A stretch of DNA of 64,000 nucleotides from JAJPHF01 sp035293805 (GCA_035293805.1 DATGMD010000087.1:43228-107227), one strand, 5' to 3'. Shown: positions 19,121 to 29,056, counted from the stretch's first letter. Numbers and translations are program-made. The notes: generated by a model from the sequence alone, not told the origin.

Positions 19121-19894
19121 TCAGGCGGGCGCGGCGGACGGTGCGTCCTGGCCCGCCAGGAACTGCTCGACGGCCGCCACGAACGGCTCGGGTACCGTGG
19201 CCGAGAGTACGTGGGGGGCGCCCTCGAAGCAGTACAGGCGGGCGCCGGGGATGCGGGTCGCGAACAGCTCGATGCCCTCGCGCGGCAGGGTCTGGTCGGC
19301 GGTGCCGTAGAGCACGAGCGTGGGGCAGCGGATGGCGGGAAGCTGCTGGTAGAGGTCCTCGTCCCACGGCGGGCCGCTGAGGCGGATGGCCGTGGCGAGG
19401 TTCGCCTGGCGCTGGCGCTGCTCGGCCTCGGTGGGCGGGCGGTCCAGCGGCCGGCCGAACAGCCGCCGGTGCAGCTCGTCGGGCGAGAGGCCCACACGCT
19501 GCTCGCCGCCGCCACGGCGCAGCCCGCCGGGCGCGGCCAGCACCGCGCGCCGGACGGCAGCCGGCTGGCGGATGGCGAGCCAGGCGGCGATGCGCCCGCC
19601 AAACGACTCGCCGACGACGTGCGCGCTGCCGCCCGCGCACTGCCCGATGAACGCGGCCATGACGTCCGCCGTGTCCGGGCCGGACGCCACGCTGCCGATC
19701 GTGGAAGCGTCGAAGCCCGGCATCGACGGGACGAGCAGCCGGTAGTGGCGGGCGAGCAGCCCGAACGCCTGCTCGTCGAGGCGCAGGCCGCCGGAGCCGT
19801 GGAGGAACACGAGCGGCGGGCCGCTACCCAGCGCCACGTAGTGCAGGTCGCAGCCGTTCACCTGCGCGGTGTGCGTCTCGTACTGGAGGGGCAT
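19121..19894 (-). CDS. Alpha/beta hydrolase
   Basis: 257 residues from ATG 19894, which has GAGGAG upstream; the longer frame adds a non-conserved head. Oxyanion region LVFLHGSGG. Nucleophile Ser in VVGESFGGRIA. Acid Asp in LVLYGTADQTL. His in FEGAPHVLS. A cap region lies between strands 6 and 7. Layout is as in meta-cleavage-product hydrolases and haloalkane-dehalogenase relatives, but substrate cannot be assigned. Confidence 0.85.
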   Translation of the reverse strand: MPLQYETHTAQVNGCDLHYVALGSGPPLVFLHGSGGLRLDEQAFGLLARHYRLLVPSMPGFDASTIGSVASGPDTADVMAAFIGQCAGGSAHVVGESFGGRIAAWLAIRQPAAVRRAVLAAPGGLRRGGGEQRVGLSPDELHRRLFGRPLDRPPTEAEQRQRQANLATAIRLSGPPWDEDLYQQLPAIRCPTLVLYGTADQTLPREGIELFATRIPGARLYCFEGAPHVLSATVPEPFVAAVEQFLAGQDAPSAAPA

Positions 19895-20076
19895 CGCGCG
19901 CTCCTCGTGGGAATCTGAAGCCGGCGCTCGCCAGCACAACGGAGCCGCCCGCCAGGCGTGATGTACACTACTGCTGCTCAGTGTAGCGCCGCGCGAGCGC
20001 GCCCGCCAGGGCGTTCGGCGCGGTGCGGCGCCCATTCTTGTAAGGGCAGTCATGCGACGACGTGGCTAGCGAAGCG

Positions 20077-20568
20077 ATGGCCGAGGAGAGCCTGGCGCCG
20101 ACACAGGGCGCCTTCTGGCCGGAGCTGGTCCCGGCGAGCGCGCGCGGCCGGGGCGCCGAGCCTCCACGGCCAGCGCCGCGCTGCGGCCAGTGCGGCGAGG
20201 TCATCCCCGCGCCGGCCGGGCGGCGCCGCTATTGCTCGCCGGCGTGTCGCAAGCTGGCCCAGGCAGCGCGGATCGCGTCGACGGACGCGGAGGGCGGGGC
20301 GACGGTTGCGAACAGGACGTCGGACGCCGGTGGCGCGGAGGCCGGCGGGTGGGGCAGCGCGGCGCCGAGCACCGGGAGCCCGCCGGCGGAGCTCACGCCG
20401 CATCGCCGACTCGTCCTGGCATGGCAGTTGCTAAGCGCCTACCGGCCGGCCGCGCTCTGGCAGGCGCTCGCGCCGGACGAGCAGACGCAAGCGACGGCGC
20501 TGGCGCTCTCCCTTTACCAGTGGACTCGGGACCTCGAACCGTTCGCGCGCCGTCACCGGGGTGGCTAG
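20077..20568 (+). CDS. Hypothetical protein with a small zinc-finger
   Basis: About 163 residues. A Cys4 cluster near residues 36-60 (RCGQCGEVIPAPAGRRRYCS, then PACRKLAQ) resembles the short zinc ribbons that read CxxC-x15-CxxxC. The rest is a low-complexity linker and a C-terminal helical part (LVLAWQLLSAYRPAALWQAL). GTG at 20062 is an alternative start. It lies upstream of the FIST-kinase pair but is separated by about 85 bases. Function unknown. Confidence 0.5.
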   Translation: MAEESLAPTQGAFWPELVPASARGRGAEPPRPAPRCGQCGEVIPAPAGRRRYCSPACRKLAQAARIASTDAEGGATVANRTSDAGGAEAGGWGSAAPSTGSPPAELTPHRRLVLAWQLLSAYRPAALWQALAPDEQTQATALALSLYQWTRDLEPFARRHRGG

Positions 20569-20653
20569 GCGAGGCCTCACGCCCTGAACGTGGCTATTGT
20601 TACCGAGACGCCGGCGCCTGGCCTATGACCTATAGTCGCCGCTGGGGGATCGC

Positions 20654-21820
20654 ATGACCGACGTTGCCGCGGCGCACACCGACCTGCCCGACGCGACGGC
20701 CGCGGGGCAGGCATTGGGCGCCGAGATTGCGGCCACTTATGGCGGTGAGGCGCCTCAGGCCGTGATACTCTTCGCGTCGTCCCGCTACGATTACCCGGCG
20801 CTGCTGCAGGCGGTTTTCGACACCTGCCATCCCGGCCTGCTCGTCGGTTGCTCGTCGGCCGGGGAGTTCACCGACGATGCGAACAGCGCGGGCGCGGCCT
20901 GCGCGCTCGCGCTCCGCTCGTCGACGATGCAGTTCGCGGCCGGCGTCGGGCGGGGCTTGCGGGCCGACCGTGCGGGCGCGGCCCGCGAGCTAGTGGCATC
21001 GTTTCAGGGCCTGCGGGCGCCGCGTTATCCTCATCGCGCCGCCCTGCTCCTGACCGATGCGCTCGCCGGGCAAACGGAAGACCTGCTGGAGCACCTGACG
21101 GTGCTGACCGGCGGCACGTACCGGTTCTTTGGCGGGGGGGCGGGCGACGACGCGCGGTTTCAACGCACGCACGTGTTTTGCGGCCACGAGGCGATCCCGG
21201 ACGCGGTGGTGGGGCTGGAGATTCTCTCCAGCCGCCCGATCGGTATCGGCGTGGGCCACGGCTGGGAGCCGGCCAGCCCCGGCATGCGCGTGACCGAGGC
21301 CGCGGGCAGCCAGCTCTACAGCCTCAACGCGGTCCCCGCGGCCGAAGTGTTCGAGGAGCACGCCGAGGCGACGGGGCAAGTCTTCGACTCGCAGGACCCG
21401 CTGCCGTTCTTCCTGCACAACGTACTCGGTATCGTGAGCGAAGGCCAGCACAAGCTGCGCGTGCCTCTGGGTGTGGGCGCGGACGAGTCGATCGCCTGCG
21501 CCGCCGACGTGCCCCCGGGCGCGACGGCGCACATCATGCGGACGAGCGCCAGCTCCACGGTCGACGCGGCGGCGCGAGCCACGCGGGCAGCACTCGCCCA
21601 GCTTCAAGGGCATCCCGCGAAGGCGGCGCTATTCTTCGACTGTGCCGCGACGCGATTGCGGCTGGGCCAGGGCTTTGGTACGGAGCTGCGCGCCGTGGAG
21701 GAGACCCTCGGCCCGGTGAGCTTCGCCGGCTGCAACACCTACGGCCAGATCGCCCGCGCGGATGGACAGTTTAGCGGGTTCCACAACTGCACCGCCGTCG
21801 TCTGCGTGCTTCCCGATTGA
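20654..21820 (+). CDS. FIST-domain sensory protein
   Basis: 388 residues covering FIST_N and FIST_C, a ligand-sensing module found in signal transduction proteins. Recognisable parts: PGLLVGCSSAGEF (FIST_N), GGGAGDDARFQRTHVF, GIGVGHGWEP, and the C-terminal CAATRLRLGQGFGTEL and FAGCNTYGQIARADGQFSGF. There is no membrane segment, so it is cytosolic. A histidine kinase starts 4 bases downstream; the pair probably forms one signalling unit, with FIST as the sensor. Confidence 0.88.
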   Translation: MTDVAAAHTDLPDATAAGQALGAEIAATYGGEAPQAVILFASSRYDYPALLQAVFDTCHPGLLVGCSSAGEFTDDANSAGAACALALRSSTMQFAAGVGRGLRADRAGAARELVASFQGLRAPRYPHRAALLLTDALAGQTEDLLEHLTVLTGGTYRFFGGGAGDDARFQRTHVFCGHEAIPDAVVGLEILSSRPIGIGVGHGWEPASPGMRVTEAAGSQLYSLNAVPAAEVFEEHAEATGQVFDSQDPLPFFLHNVLGIVSEGQHKLRVPLGVGADESIACAADVPPGATAHIMRTSASSTVDAAARATRAALAQLQGHPAKAALFFDCAATRLRLGQGFGTELRAVEETLGPVSFAGCNTYGQIARADGQFSGFHNCTAVVCVLPD

Positions 21821-21824
21821 CGCC

Positions 21825-23108
21825 ATGGAGTCCCACGAGCCTTTGTTGACGCTGGTGTCGCGCGTCGCGGCGCCCGAGCGTCGCCGTGAGGCGGCCCAGG
21901 CCCTCGCTCGCCACGTGGGCGCCGAGGACTTGATCGTCTTCGTCCGCGATCCGGAGGTCGACGCGTTGCTGCCCGCGCCCGGCTTTCCCCAGACCTTGCC
22001 CCAGGGCCGGCGCTGGCACGCCTTTCTCCGCGCCTGCCTGGCCGCCGGCGAGCACTCGGGCGAGCTGCTCCGCCCGGATGGCGGAACGCCGACGCGGGCC
22101 TGTGGCATCGCCGCGGACGACGGGTCGGTCCTGATGCTGCTGGGTGGCGTGCCCCAGCCCGAGGCCGTTGATGTCGTCCGCGCGCTCCTGCCCCTGCTCG
22201 CGGCCGGCTTCCGCGGCGAGCGCCTGGCGGTCGCGGCCGAGGGGCACGCGGCGATGGCCCGCGAGGCCGCCCGGCGCGCGGCGGCCCTGGCGGACGTACT
22301 CGCCCTCGCCCGCGTGGACGTGGAGGTGGCGGCGCGTACACGCGAGGAGTTTCTGGCCGCGGCCGCGCACGATCTCAAGAATCCGTTAGCGTCGATCAAG
22401 GGAGTCGCCCAGCTGCTGCACCGGCGTGTCATGCGCGGTGGCACCGCCGACGCCGAGCAGCTGCTCGAGGGGCTAGCGAACATCGACCTGACGGCGACCC
22501 GCATGGCAGACCTGATTGATCAGCTTCTGGGCGTGACCCGCCAGAACATGGAGCAGCCGCTCGCCCTCGATCGGGGGCCCACCGACGTGGTCGCTCTGGC
22601 GCGTCGGGTCGCCGCCGAGGCTCAAGGCAGCACGGAGGCGCACCAGGTGCGGGTCGAGGCGGCGGTACCGACCCTGATCGGGCATTATGACGCGACCCGC
22701 CTGGAGCGGGCACTGGGCAACCTCCTGAGCAACGCCATCAAGTACAGCCCGGGGGGCGGCTCGATTGTGGTGAGCGTGGCGGACGAACGGAGGGCCGGCA
22801 CGTCCTGGGCCGTCGTCACCGTGGTGGACCAGGGCATCGGCATTCCCCCGGAAGACCTGGAGCGGGTGTTCGACCGCTTTCAGCGCGGCAGCAACGTGGT
22901 CGGCCAGATTGGCGGCACGGGGATCGGTCTGGCGACGGTCCGCCGCGTGGTGGAAGCCCACGGCGGGACAGTCTCGGTAACTAGCCAGGTCGGGCAGGGG
23001 AGTCAGTTTACCCTGCGGCTGCCGCGCGGCGACGCGGACAGCGGCGGCCTGCCAAGCGACGCCACGGGAGCCACCAGCGTGCCGCGTGGGCGCGCCGAGC
23101 ACGAGTGA
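21825..23108 (+). CDS. Sensor histidine kinase
   Basis: 427 residues, no membrane segment. The N-terminal 160 or so residues look GAF-like but are weakly conserved. A helix leads into the HisKA box EEFLAAAAHDLKNPLASIKG, with the phospho-His in AHDLKNP. The ATPase domain has N box LLSNAIKYSPGGG, G1 VVDQGIGIPPEDLERVF, and G2 IGGTGIGLATVRRVVEAHGG. The start at 21825 follows the FIST stop by 4 bases. No response regulator is next to it, so the output partner is elsewhere. Confidence 0.9.
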   Translation: MESHEPLLTLVSRVAAPERRREAAQALARHVGAEDLIVFVRDPEVDALLPAPGFPQTLPQGRRWHAFLRACLAAGEHSGELLRPDGGTPTRACGIAADDGSVLMLLGGVPQPEAVDVVRALLPLLAAGFRGERLAVAAEGHAAMAREAARRAAALADVLALARVDVEVAARTREEFLAAAAHDLKNPLASIKGVAQLLHRRVMRGGTADAEQLLEGLANIDLTATRMADLIDQLLGVTRQNMEQPLALDRGPTDVVALARRVAAEAQGSTEAHQVRVEAAVPTLIGHYDATRLERALGNLLSNAIKYSPGGGSIVVSVADERRAGTSWAVVTVVDQGIGIPPEDLERVFDRFQRGSNVVGQIGGTGIGLATVRRVVEAHGGTVSVTSQVGQGSQFTLRLPRGDADSGGLPSDATGATSVPRGRAEHE

Positions 23109-23206
23109 GGTCGACGATCCGGGGTATGATGAGTTCGTGCTGGCGACGGTGGTTACGCTGGGGGCAGTGCAACACCCCACCGCAAACGGAGTGAGGACCC
23201 GAGACG

Positions 23207-23674
23207 ATGCCGGACACGCTGCAATTGACGGTTAATGGACAACGCTACGAATTGCCGGTCGACCCGGACACGCCGCTCCTGTACGTCCTGCGGAACGACC
23301 TGGGGCTCACTGGCCCGCGCTTTGGCTGTGGGCTGTCCCAGTGCGGGGCCTGCACTGTACACCTGGACGGGCGCCCGGTGCGCTCCTGCGTGACGCCCGC
23401 GTCGCGGGCGGTGGGGGCGGCCGTCGTGACGCTGGAGGGGCTGGGCACCGCCGACGCCCCGCATCCGCTACAGCAGGCGTTCCTGCAGGAGCAGGCGGGC
23501 CAGTGCGCCTACTGCATCAACGGCATGATCATGGTCGCGGCCGCCTTGCTCGCGGCAACGCCCGCGCCGACCGAGGACCAGATCAAGAGCGCGCTCGACG
23601 GCAATCTCTGCCGCTGTGGCAGCCACCTGCGCATCGTGCGTGCCGTGAAGGCGGCCGCGGAGGCGATGGCATGA
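23207..23674 (+). CDS. [2Fe-2S] subunit of a xanthine-dehydrogenase-family molybdenum hydroxylase
   Basis: 155 residues with two iron-sulfur sites. The plant-ferredoxin type is at FGCGLSQCGACTVHLDG, and the helical domain carries QCAYCINGM and NLCRCGSHLRIVRA. This subunit passes electrons away from the molybdenum centre. The layout (two subunits, no FAD subunit) matches isoquinoline 1-oxidoreductase and aldehyde dehydrogenases that use membrane acceptors. It overlaps the large subunit by 4 bases (ATGA). Confidence 0.92.
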   Translation: MPDTLQLTVNGQRYELPVDPDTPLLYVLRNDLGLTGPRFGCGLSQCGACTVHLDGRPVRSCVTPASRAVGAAVVTLEGLGTADAPHPLQQAFLQEQAGQCAYCINGMIMVAAALLAATPAPTEDQIKSALDGNLCRCGSHLRIVRAVKAAAEAMA

Positions 23675-25959
23675 GCGAGCAGATGGCACGCCAGCCCCTC
23701 ACCATCTCGCGGCGGACGCTGCTCAAGGGATCGGGCGCCCTGGTGATCGGGTTCAGCCTGGCCGGCGCCGGGGCTGGCAGGTTCCGGGCGCTGGCGGAAG
23801 CGCCCCACGCGTCCCAGCCGGCCCCTGCGCCCGCGCTGCAGGCGACGAGCGCCGCGCCGCCCGCCGATCAGGTGGATTCCTGGCTGACGATCGGCGCCGA
23901 CAACTCGCTCACGATCCGCAGCGGCAAGGTGGAGCTGGGCACCGGGGTGCGGACCGCGCTGGCCCAGATCGCCGCGGACGAGCTATACGTCCCCTTCGCC
24001 CAGGTGCAGGTGGTGGCCGTGGACGCCGGGGCGAGCCCGGACGAGGGCACCACTTCCGGGAGCAAGACGCTGCAGCAGGGCGGGCCGTCGGTACGGAACG
24101 CCTGCGCGGAGGCGCGCCAGGCGCTTCTGGCGCTCGCGGCGGAGCGCTTCGGCGTGGCGCCAGACGATCTCGTCACCGTCGACGGCGCCGTGGCCCTGGC
24201 GAACGACCCCGCCGCGCGCATTCGCTACGGCGAGCTGATCGGCGCGCGGCGCTTCGAGCGGACGGTGAGCGGCTTGGCGCCCACCCGCGACCCGAGCACC
24301 TACGAGGTGGTAGGTCAACCGGTCCCGCGCGTGGACCTGCCGGCCAAGGTATTCGGCGAGCCCGCGTACTTGCAGGACCTGCGCCTGCCGGACATGCTCC
24401 ACGGCCGGGTCGTGCGGCCGCCGACGATCGGCGCCACGCTCCAGGACGTGGACGAGGCGTCGGTGCGGGATATGCCCGGGTTCGTCCGCGTGGTGCGGAA
24501 CGGGAACTTCCTGGGCGTCGTCGCGGAGCGCGAGGAGCAGGCCATTCGCATCGCGCGGCAACTGCAGGCCACCTGGCAGCCGGCGAGCGTGTTGCCGGCT
24601 CAGGAGAGCCTGTTCGCGTTCTTGCGCACGCTGCCGACCGACGACCAGCTGCTCGTGGAGCGCGGCGATACGGACGCCGGGCTGGCGCTGGCCGCGCGAA
24701 CGCTGCAAGCGACCTACACGGTGCCGTACCAGATGCACGGCTCCATCGGGCCGTCGTGCGCGGTGGCCGACGTGCGGCCGGACAGCATCACGGTCTACTC
24801 CAGCACGCAGGGCGTGTACCCGCTGCAAGGCGCGCTCGCGCAACTGATCGGCGTGGCGCCAGAGCAGGTCCACGTGGTGTATCGGGAAGGCGCGGGCTGC
24901 TACGGCCACAATGGCTTCGACGACGCCGCGGCCGACGCGCTCCTGCTCTCCCAAGCGGTCGGGCGCCCGGTACGGGTCCAGTGGATGCGCGCGGACGAGC
25001 ACGTCTGGGAGCCGAAGGGCCCGCCGGTGCTGGCGGAGGTGCGGGGCGGCCTGGACGCGCAGGGCAACGTCGTCACCTGGGACTACGCGGTGTGGACGCC
25101 GAATCACAGCGCGCGGCCGGGCTCCCAGGCGGCCAATCTACTGGCCGGCCAGCTGGTCGACCCGCCGCCCCCGCCGGCGCGCAACCGCTACGTTGGCGGC
25201 GACCGCAACGCGCCGACCAACTACACGTTTCCCAACAACCGCGTGACGATCCATTGGCTACAGACCACGCTCCTGCGGCCGTCGGCGCTGCGCGGCCTCG
25301 GCAGCGCGGGCAACGTCTTCGCCAACGAGTCGTTCATGGACGAGCTGGCCGCGCTCGCGGGGATCGACCCGGTGGAGTTCCGCCTGCGGCACCTGGACGA
25401 CCCGCGCGCGCGGGCGGTGATCGAGGCCGCGGCTGAACGGGCGGGCTGGCAGCCGCGGCCCTCGCCCGCGCCCGCGGACCTGTCAGGGAGCACGCGGGGG
25501 CGGGGATTCGCCTTCCTGCGGTACGAGAACGACTTCGCCTACGCGGCGACGGTCGCCGAGGTGGCGGTGGACCGCGCGACGGGCCAGATCCGGGTGGAGC
25601 GGGTGACGGTGGCTCACGACTGCGGGCTGATCGTCAATCCTGACGGGCTACGCAACCAGATCGAGGGCAACGTCGTCCAGTCGACCAGCCGCGCCCTGCT
25701 GGAGCAGGTCAGCTTCGATCGGGACCAGGTGACCTGCGTGGACTGGGCGCACTACCCGATCCTGCGCTTCAGCGAGGTGCCGGACGTGCAGGTCGTGCTG
25801 ATCGACCACCCCGATCAGCCGGCGTGGGGCGCGGGCGAGGTGGCGACGGCGCCGACCAGCGCGGCCATCGCCAACGCCGTGTTCGACGCGACCGGCGCCC
25901 GGCTACGGCACGTGCCGTTCACGCCCGACGTCGTGCAGGCGGCGCTGGCGGCGCTCTAG
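23671..25959 (+). CDS. Molybdopterin-binding large subunit, IorB-like, Tat-exported
   Basis: 762 residues. The ATG at 23671 overlaps the previous stop. A twin-arginine signal is visible (TISRRTLLKGSGALVIGFSL), so the folded complex is probably exported with its partner. Mo-site segments include GKVELGTGVRTALAQIAADE, GTTSGSKTLQQGG and, near the end, WGAGEVATAPTSAAIANA. The last contains the conserved Gly-Ala-Gly-Glu, whose Glu is the catalytic base in this family. The substrate is probably an N-heterocycle or an aldehyde. Confidence 0.9.
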   Translation: MSEQMARQPLTISRRTLLKGSGALVIGFSLAGAGAGRFRALAEAPHASQPAPAPALQATSAAPPADQVDSWLTIGADNSLTIRSGKVELGTGVRTALAQIAADELYVPFAQVQVVAVDAGASPDEGTTSGSKTLQQGGPSVRNACAEARQALLALAAERFGVAPDDLVTVDGAVALANDPAARIRYGELIGARRFERTVSGLAPTRDPSTYEVVGQPVPRVDLPAKVFGEPAYLQDLRLPDMLHGRVVRPPTIGATLQDVDEASVRDMPGFVRVVRNGNFLGVVAEREEQAIRIARQLQATWQPASVLPAQESLFAFLRTLPTDDQLLVERGDTDAGLALAARTLQATYTVPYQMHGSIGPSCAVADVRPDSITVYSSTQGVYPLQGALAQLIGVAPEQVHVVYREGAGCYGHNGFDDAAADALLLSQAVGRPVRVQWMRADEHVWEPKGPPVLAEVRGGLDAQGNVVTWDYAVWTPNHSARPGSQAANLLAGQLVDPPPPPARNRYVGGDRNAPTNYTFPNNRVTIHWLQTTLLRPSALRGLGSAGNVFANESFMDELAALAGIDPVEFRLRHLDDPRARAVIEAAAERAGWQPRPSPAPADLSGSTRGRGFAFLRYENDFAYAATVAEVAVDRATGQIRVERVTVAHDCGLIVNPDGLRNQIEGNVVQSTSRALLEQVSFDRDQVTCVDWAHYPILRFSEVPDVQVVLIDHPDQPAWGAGEVATAPTSAAIANAVFDATGARLRHVPFTPDVVQAALAAL

Positions 25960-25972
25960 GGGCCGCGGTCGC

Positions 25973-26689
25973 TCATTCGTCGCGAGCCGCGCTGACCATC
26001 AGGTCGCCGACCGCCCCCGCGTAGACGCGGAAGCAGTCGAGCCCCATGCGGGCGCCCGCCAGGGCCTCGGCGTACGAGGCGGCGTCGCGCACGTATTGCT
26101 CGAACACTCCCCAGATCGAGCGGGCGTGCTCGACGTCCGCGTCGAGGTGGACGCGGAGGCGGGGAGGGATCTGATCGGGCGGCACGCCGAGGTCTTCGAT
26201 CAGGTGATTGACCTGCCGCTGGACCAGCGCCGGGCCCTGGATCACGGACGGGTCGTTGATCCGCTCCAGGACGTGCGAGGCGGCCAGGCCGGCCAGCCAG
26301 GGGCTATGCCGGGCGTACTCGACGCGCGCGAAGGTGGCCACGCGCACGCCGGGGGGCGCCTCAATGGCGGCATCGCGCGCGCTCGGGCCGGGCGAGGCAC
26401 CCCCCGGCGCTCGGTCGGCGTCGACGTGGGCGGCGCCGAGCCGCGGATCGAAGATCAGCTCGTCCTGCTCGTGCTCCCAGATGGCGCGCTTCACGTCGAG
26501 GGGAGCGCCGCCCATGACGTACGCCCAGCAGTCGCGGTTCGTTGGCACGAAGTAGCGGCGCAGCATCGCCATGCGCGTCCGCTCCGCCGGCCAGGTCAGC
26601 GGCCGGGCGAAGTAACGCCGCAGCTCCACCGTGTCGAACAAGTCGTTGCAGAGCTGATCGATCTCCTGGCGCAGCGCGCTGGCGTCCAT
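25973..26689 (-). CDS. Haem-oxygenase-fold iron-containing redox protein (PqqC/TenA-like)
   Basis: 238 residues from ATG 26689, with GGAGACGGAAGG upstream. It is all-helical with the pattern of the iron-containing redox enzyme group. Possible metal ligands are Glu and His in AIWEHEQDELIF, and His/Asp in RVHLDADVEHARSIWGVFEQ, typical of this family. Members oxidise small molecules or complete cofactors. TenA (thiamine salvage) shares the fold, but this lacks a recognisable TenA active site and is far from the thiamine operon. Convergent with the molybdenum hydroxylase. Confidence 0.65.
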   Translation of the reverse strand: MDASALRQEIDQLCNDLFDTVELRRYFARPLTWPAERTRMAMLRRYFVPTNRDCWAYVMGGAPLDVKRAIWEHEQDELIFDPRLGAAHVDADRAPGGASPGPSARDAAIEAPPGVRVATFARVEYARHSPWLAGLAASHVLERINDPSVIQGPALVQRQVNHLIEDLGVPPDQIPPRLRVHLDADVEHARSIWGVFEQYVRDAASYAEALAGARMGLDCFRVYAGAVGDLMVSAARDE

Positions 26690-26874
26690 CCTTCCGTCTC
26701 CCCCACATTGGCAGTCTGGCACGGGACTGGCTGGTGCGCTCGCGGCAGTAGCTTGTGGCGGCGCGCGCTACCGGCGAGCCCGCATGATCGTGGACCGCGG
26801 GCTGCCCGCGGCCCGCGGCTACCTGGAACCGAAGGGGGCCTGCCGCGCGCTGCCGGCGCGTCGCCACGCGACGC

Positions 26875-27834
26875 TCACACATACGCTTCCACGCCGCGGA
26901 TGACGCCGTAGGCGAAGCGGGTGAGCGGCACCGGGACGCCGCGCTCCGCCGCCGTGCGGACGACGTAGCCCAGCGTCTCCTCAACCTCGGTCGGCCGTCC
27001 GCGCAGGATGTCCTGGAGCATGGAGATGCGCATCGCCGTGAGCCCTTGCGCTTCCATCGCCTCGCCGCGGGCGATCAGCGCCGCGATGGCCTCGGCGCGC
27101 GGCAGGGTAACGAGCGTGTAGGGATTGAAGCCCTGGTAGTCGGCGATCGCGACGCCGTCGGCGCGCGCCACGGCCGCGCACTCGTGGGTGAGGTCCACGA
27201 ACAGCGCCGCCAGGTCGGGCTGCTTGCAGACCTTGTAGTATTCGAGCCGCGTGAGGACCGAGAGGGCCGCGGCGGGCACGATCTGACAGAGCTTCGACCA
27301 CTCCACGGCTCGCGCGTCGGCAACGGCTTCGGCCGGCAGCCCGGCCGCGTCGAAGGCGGCGACGAGCGCCTGGACACGCGGCGTCGGCGGCCCTTCTAGC
27401 TCACCGAAGTAGCTGCGGCCGGCGAGCGTCCAGACCGCGCGGCCCGGCCGCGTCGCCGTCGCGCCCAGGATCGTCGCCGCGCCCAGCACGCGCTCGCGGC
27501 CGAAGCAAGCGACGAGCTGCTCGTCCTTCGCCAGCCCGTTCTGCAGCGACGCGGCCGCAGCCACGGGCACCACGCGCACGGCAGCCAGCGCCGCCGCGGT
27601 GTCACGGGTCTTGACGGCCAGCAGCAGGTAGTCCACGGGGCCGATCTCGCGGGCGTCGGCGGTCGCCTCGACGCGTGCCTGGACCTCGCGGACGCCGCTG
27701 AGGGCGAGCCCCTCGGCGCGAATGGGCGCCACCTGCCCCGGCCGGCAGTACAGGACGACCTGGCAGCCGTTGGCCGCGAGCGCCGCCGCCACGACCGTCC
27801 CCAGGCTGCCCGCCCCCACCACGAGCATGCGCAT
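26875..27834 (-). CDS. Ketopantoate reductase family protein (2-dehydropantoate 2-reductase)
   Basis: 319 residues. NADPH site at the very N-terminus, MLVVGAGSLGTVVAAALAAN. Catalytic and substrate region LLAVKTRDT and SLQNGLAKDE. The C-terminal helical domain starts at EWSKLCQIVPAAALSVLTRL, and Lys there is a family catalytic residue. The tail has GRPTEVEETLGYVV and RGVPVPLTRF. PanE reduces ketopantoate in pantothenate synthesis, but many members have other substrates and no pan genes are adjacent. Confidence 0.82.
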   Translation of the reverse strand: MRMLVVGAGSLGTVVAAALAANGCQVVLYCRPGQVAPIRAEGLALSGVREVQARVEATADAREIGPVDYLLLAVKTRDTAAALAAVRVVPVAAAASLQNGLAKDEQLVACFGRERVLGAATILGATATRPGRAVWTLAGRSYFGELEGPPTPRVQALVAAFDAAGLPAEAVADARAVEWSKLCQIVPAAALSVLTRLEYYKVCKQPDLAALFVDLTHECAAVARADGVAIADYQGFNPYTLVTLPRAEAIAALIARGEAMEAQGLTAMRISMLQDILRGRPTEVEETLGYVVRTAAERGVPVPLTRFAYGVIRGVEAYV

Positions 27835-27938
27835 CTGCTTGGCCCCTCCCGACGCGGTCTAAGCAGCCGTCAACGGCCGGATACTCTGCGTTGGCCGTTC
27901 CTAACCCAGAGCATTGTAAGCGTCCGGAGATGCCCAGG

Positions 27939-28703
27939 TCATTGCGGCGTGCCGGCGGCGGCGCAGCGCGTCTGGGGGTTCTGGGCCAGCGTGAGGCCCT
28001 GGACATCGTCCGGCACCTGGAAGGTCCAGAGCTGACGCTCCGCCACGCCGGGGGGCAGCACCTGCTCGGCGGCGCCGGGGAGCCCGTACTGGCGCGACAG
28101 CTCCGCCAGGCTCTGCCCGAGCCCCGTCGCCGTGCGGTCATAGAGCCGCCCCTGGCTGTCGCGCAGCTCGACCGGCGGGTACCCGGTCGCCCGGTCGGTG
28201 CCGACGTTGGTCACGTTCACGATGAGCAGGACGTGGGTGCGCTGGTCGGTGCCCATGATCTGCTCGGCGCGCTCCACCTGCACGGTCAAGGGGTTGCCCA
28301 AAAGATCGCAGACGCTCGCCGTCTGGCCCACCAGCGCCGCCAGCGTGGCGGCCAGCGGGCCAGTGCCCGGCGCCACGACCAGCGCGGGCGGCGTCGACGC
28401 CGACGAGGTGCTCGCGGCCAGGCCCGTCGTGTCGGCGTCGGACGGCATGGCGAAGAGGTCGTTGACGCGCACCACCTGGAGACCCACCTGGGGAATCGCA
28501 TCGATCTGCGCGTCGGTCAGGTCGGCGGGGACGATCGGGTAGCGCGCGCCGTCCTTGTAAATGTACAGCGAGCCGTCGCTCTTTCGCAGCACCCGCCCCT
28601 GCAGGTTCGGGTCCACCGTAGTCTGAGCCAGCGCGACGCTGGCCAGAACGAGCGCGATCAGCAGGCCGATTCCGGCGCCCCGCGTGATATTCTGTCGCCT
28701 CAT
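27939..28703 (-). CDS. Secreted protein with DUF4352-like Ig-fold domain
   Basis: 254 residues with a clear signal peptide (GIGLLIALVLASVALAQ). The N-terminal half contains GRVLRKSDGSLYIYKDGARY and PIVPADLTDAQID, reminiscent of short surface repeats. The C-terminal half (VLLIVNVTNVGTDRATGYPP, LRDSQGRLYD, then WTFQVPDDVQGLTL) looks like the DUF4352 beta-sandwich found in exported proteins of Gram-positive and Chloroflexota-type bacteria. RBS GGGGAGGA. Role unknown. Confidence 0.6.
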   Translation of the reverse strand: MRRQNITRGAGIGLLIALVLASVALAQTTVDPNLQGRVLRKSDGSLYIYKDGARYPIVPADLTDAQIDAIPQVGLQVVRVNDLFAMPSDADTTGLAASTSSASTPPALVVAPGTGPLAATLAALVGQTASVCDLLGNPLTVQVERAEQIMGTDQRTHVLLIVNVTNVGTDRATGYPPVELRDSQGRLYDRTATGLGQSLAELSRQYGLPGAAEQVLPPGVAERQLWTFQVPDDVQGLTLAQNPQTRCAAAGTPQ

Positions 28704-29056
28704 TTTGGGGTCCTCCCCTTATTAGCAGCTTGCGCGTCGCGGCCGCGCGAGGGCGGTCGCCCGCCGCGGGCCGGGTCTCTCGGCCCAGCGCCCCGCGCTA
28801 CCGGACGGCTACCGGCCAGATAGCAGTATTCCTGCCACGTCCCCAGGCGAGACCACCACGCCCTGCCCGGTGCTACGCCAGCGGCGCGGTCTCCTTGAGC
28901 GGCGCGGGCGGTGGGCGCGGGCGTTGTGCGGGCGGCCCAACGCACGGCGGCAAGATTCTGTGCGCGCGGGCCGTAGGACCGCGCCCGGGCGCTGGATACG
29001 CTTCTAGCGGCAGGCCGGACCGCAGCAGGCATGCCCGCCGGGAGGAGGGACGGACG
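28704..29056. other. Intergenic region between divergent genes, nothing clear
   Basis: This must hold promoters for the DUF4352 gene and the nitrite transporter operon. I found no pair of -35/-10 boxes good enough to call. The sequence is very GC-rich with several short palindromes but no repeat shared with other gaps. Confidence 0.4.

Noticed and set aside
25973..26689. TenA thiamine-salvage enzyme
   Set aside because: Shares only the helical fold; no TenA active-site signature and no link to the TPP operon.
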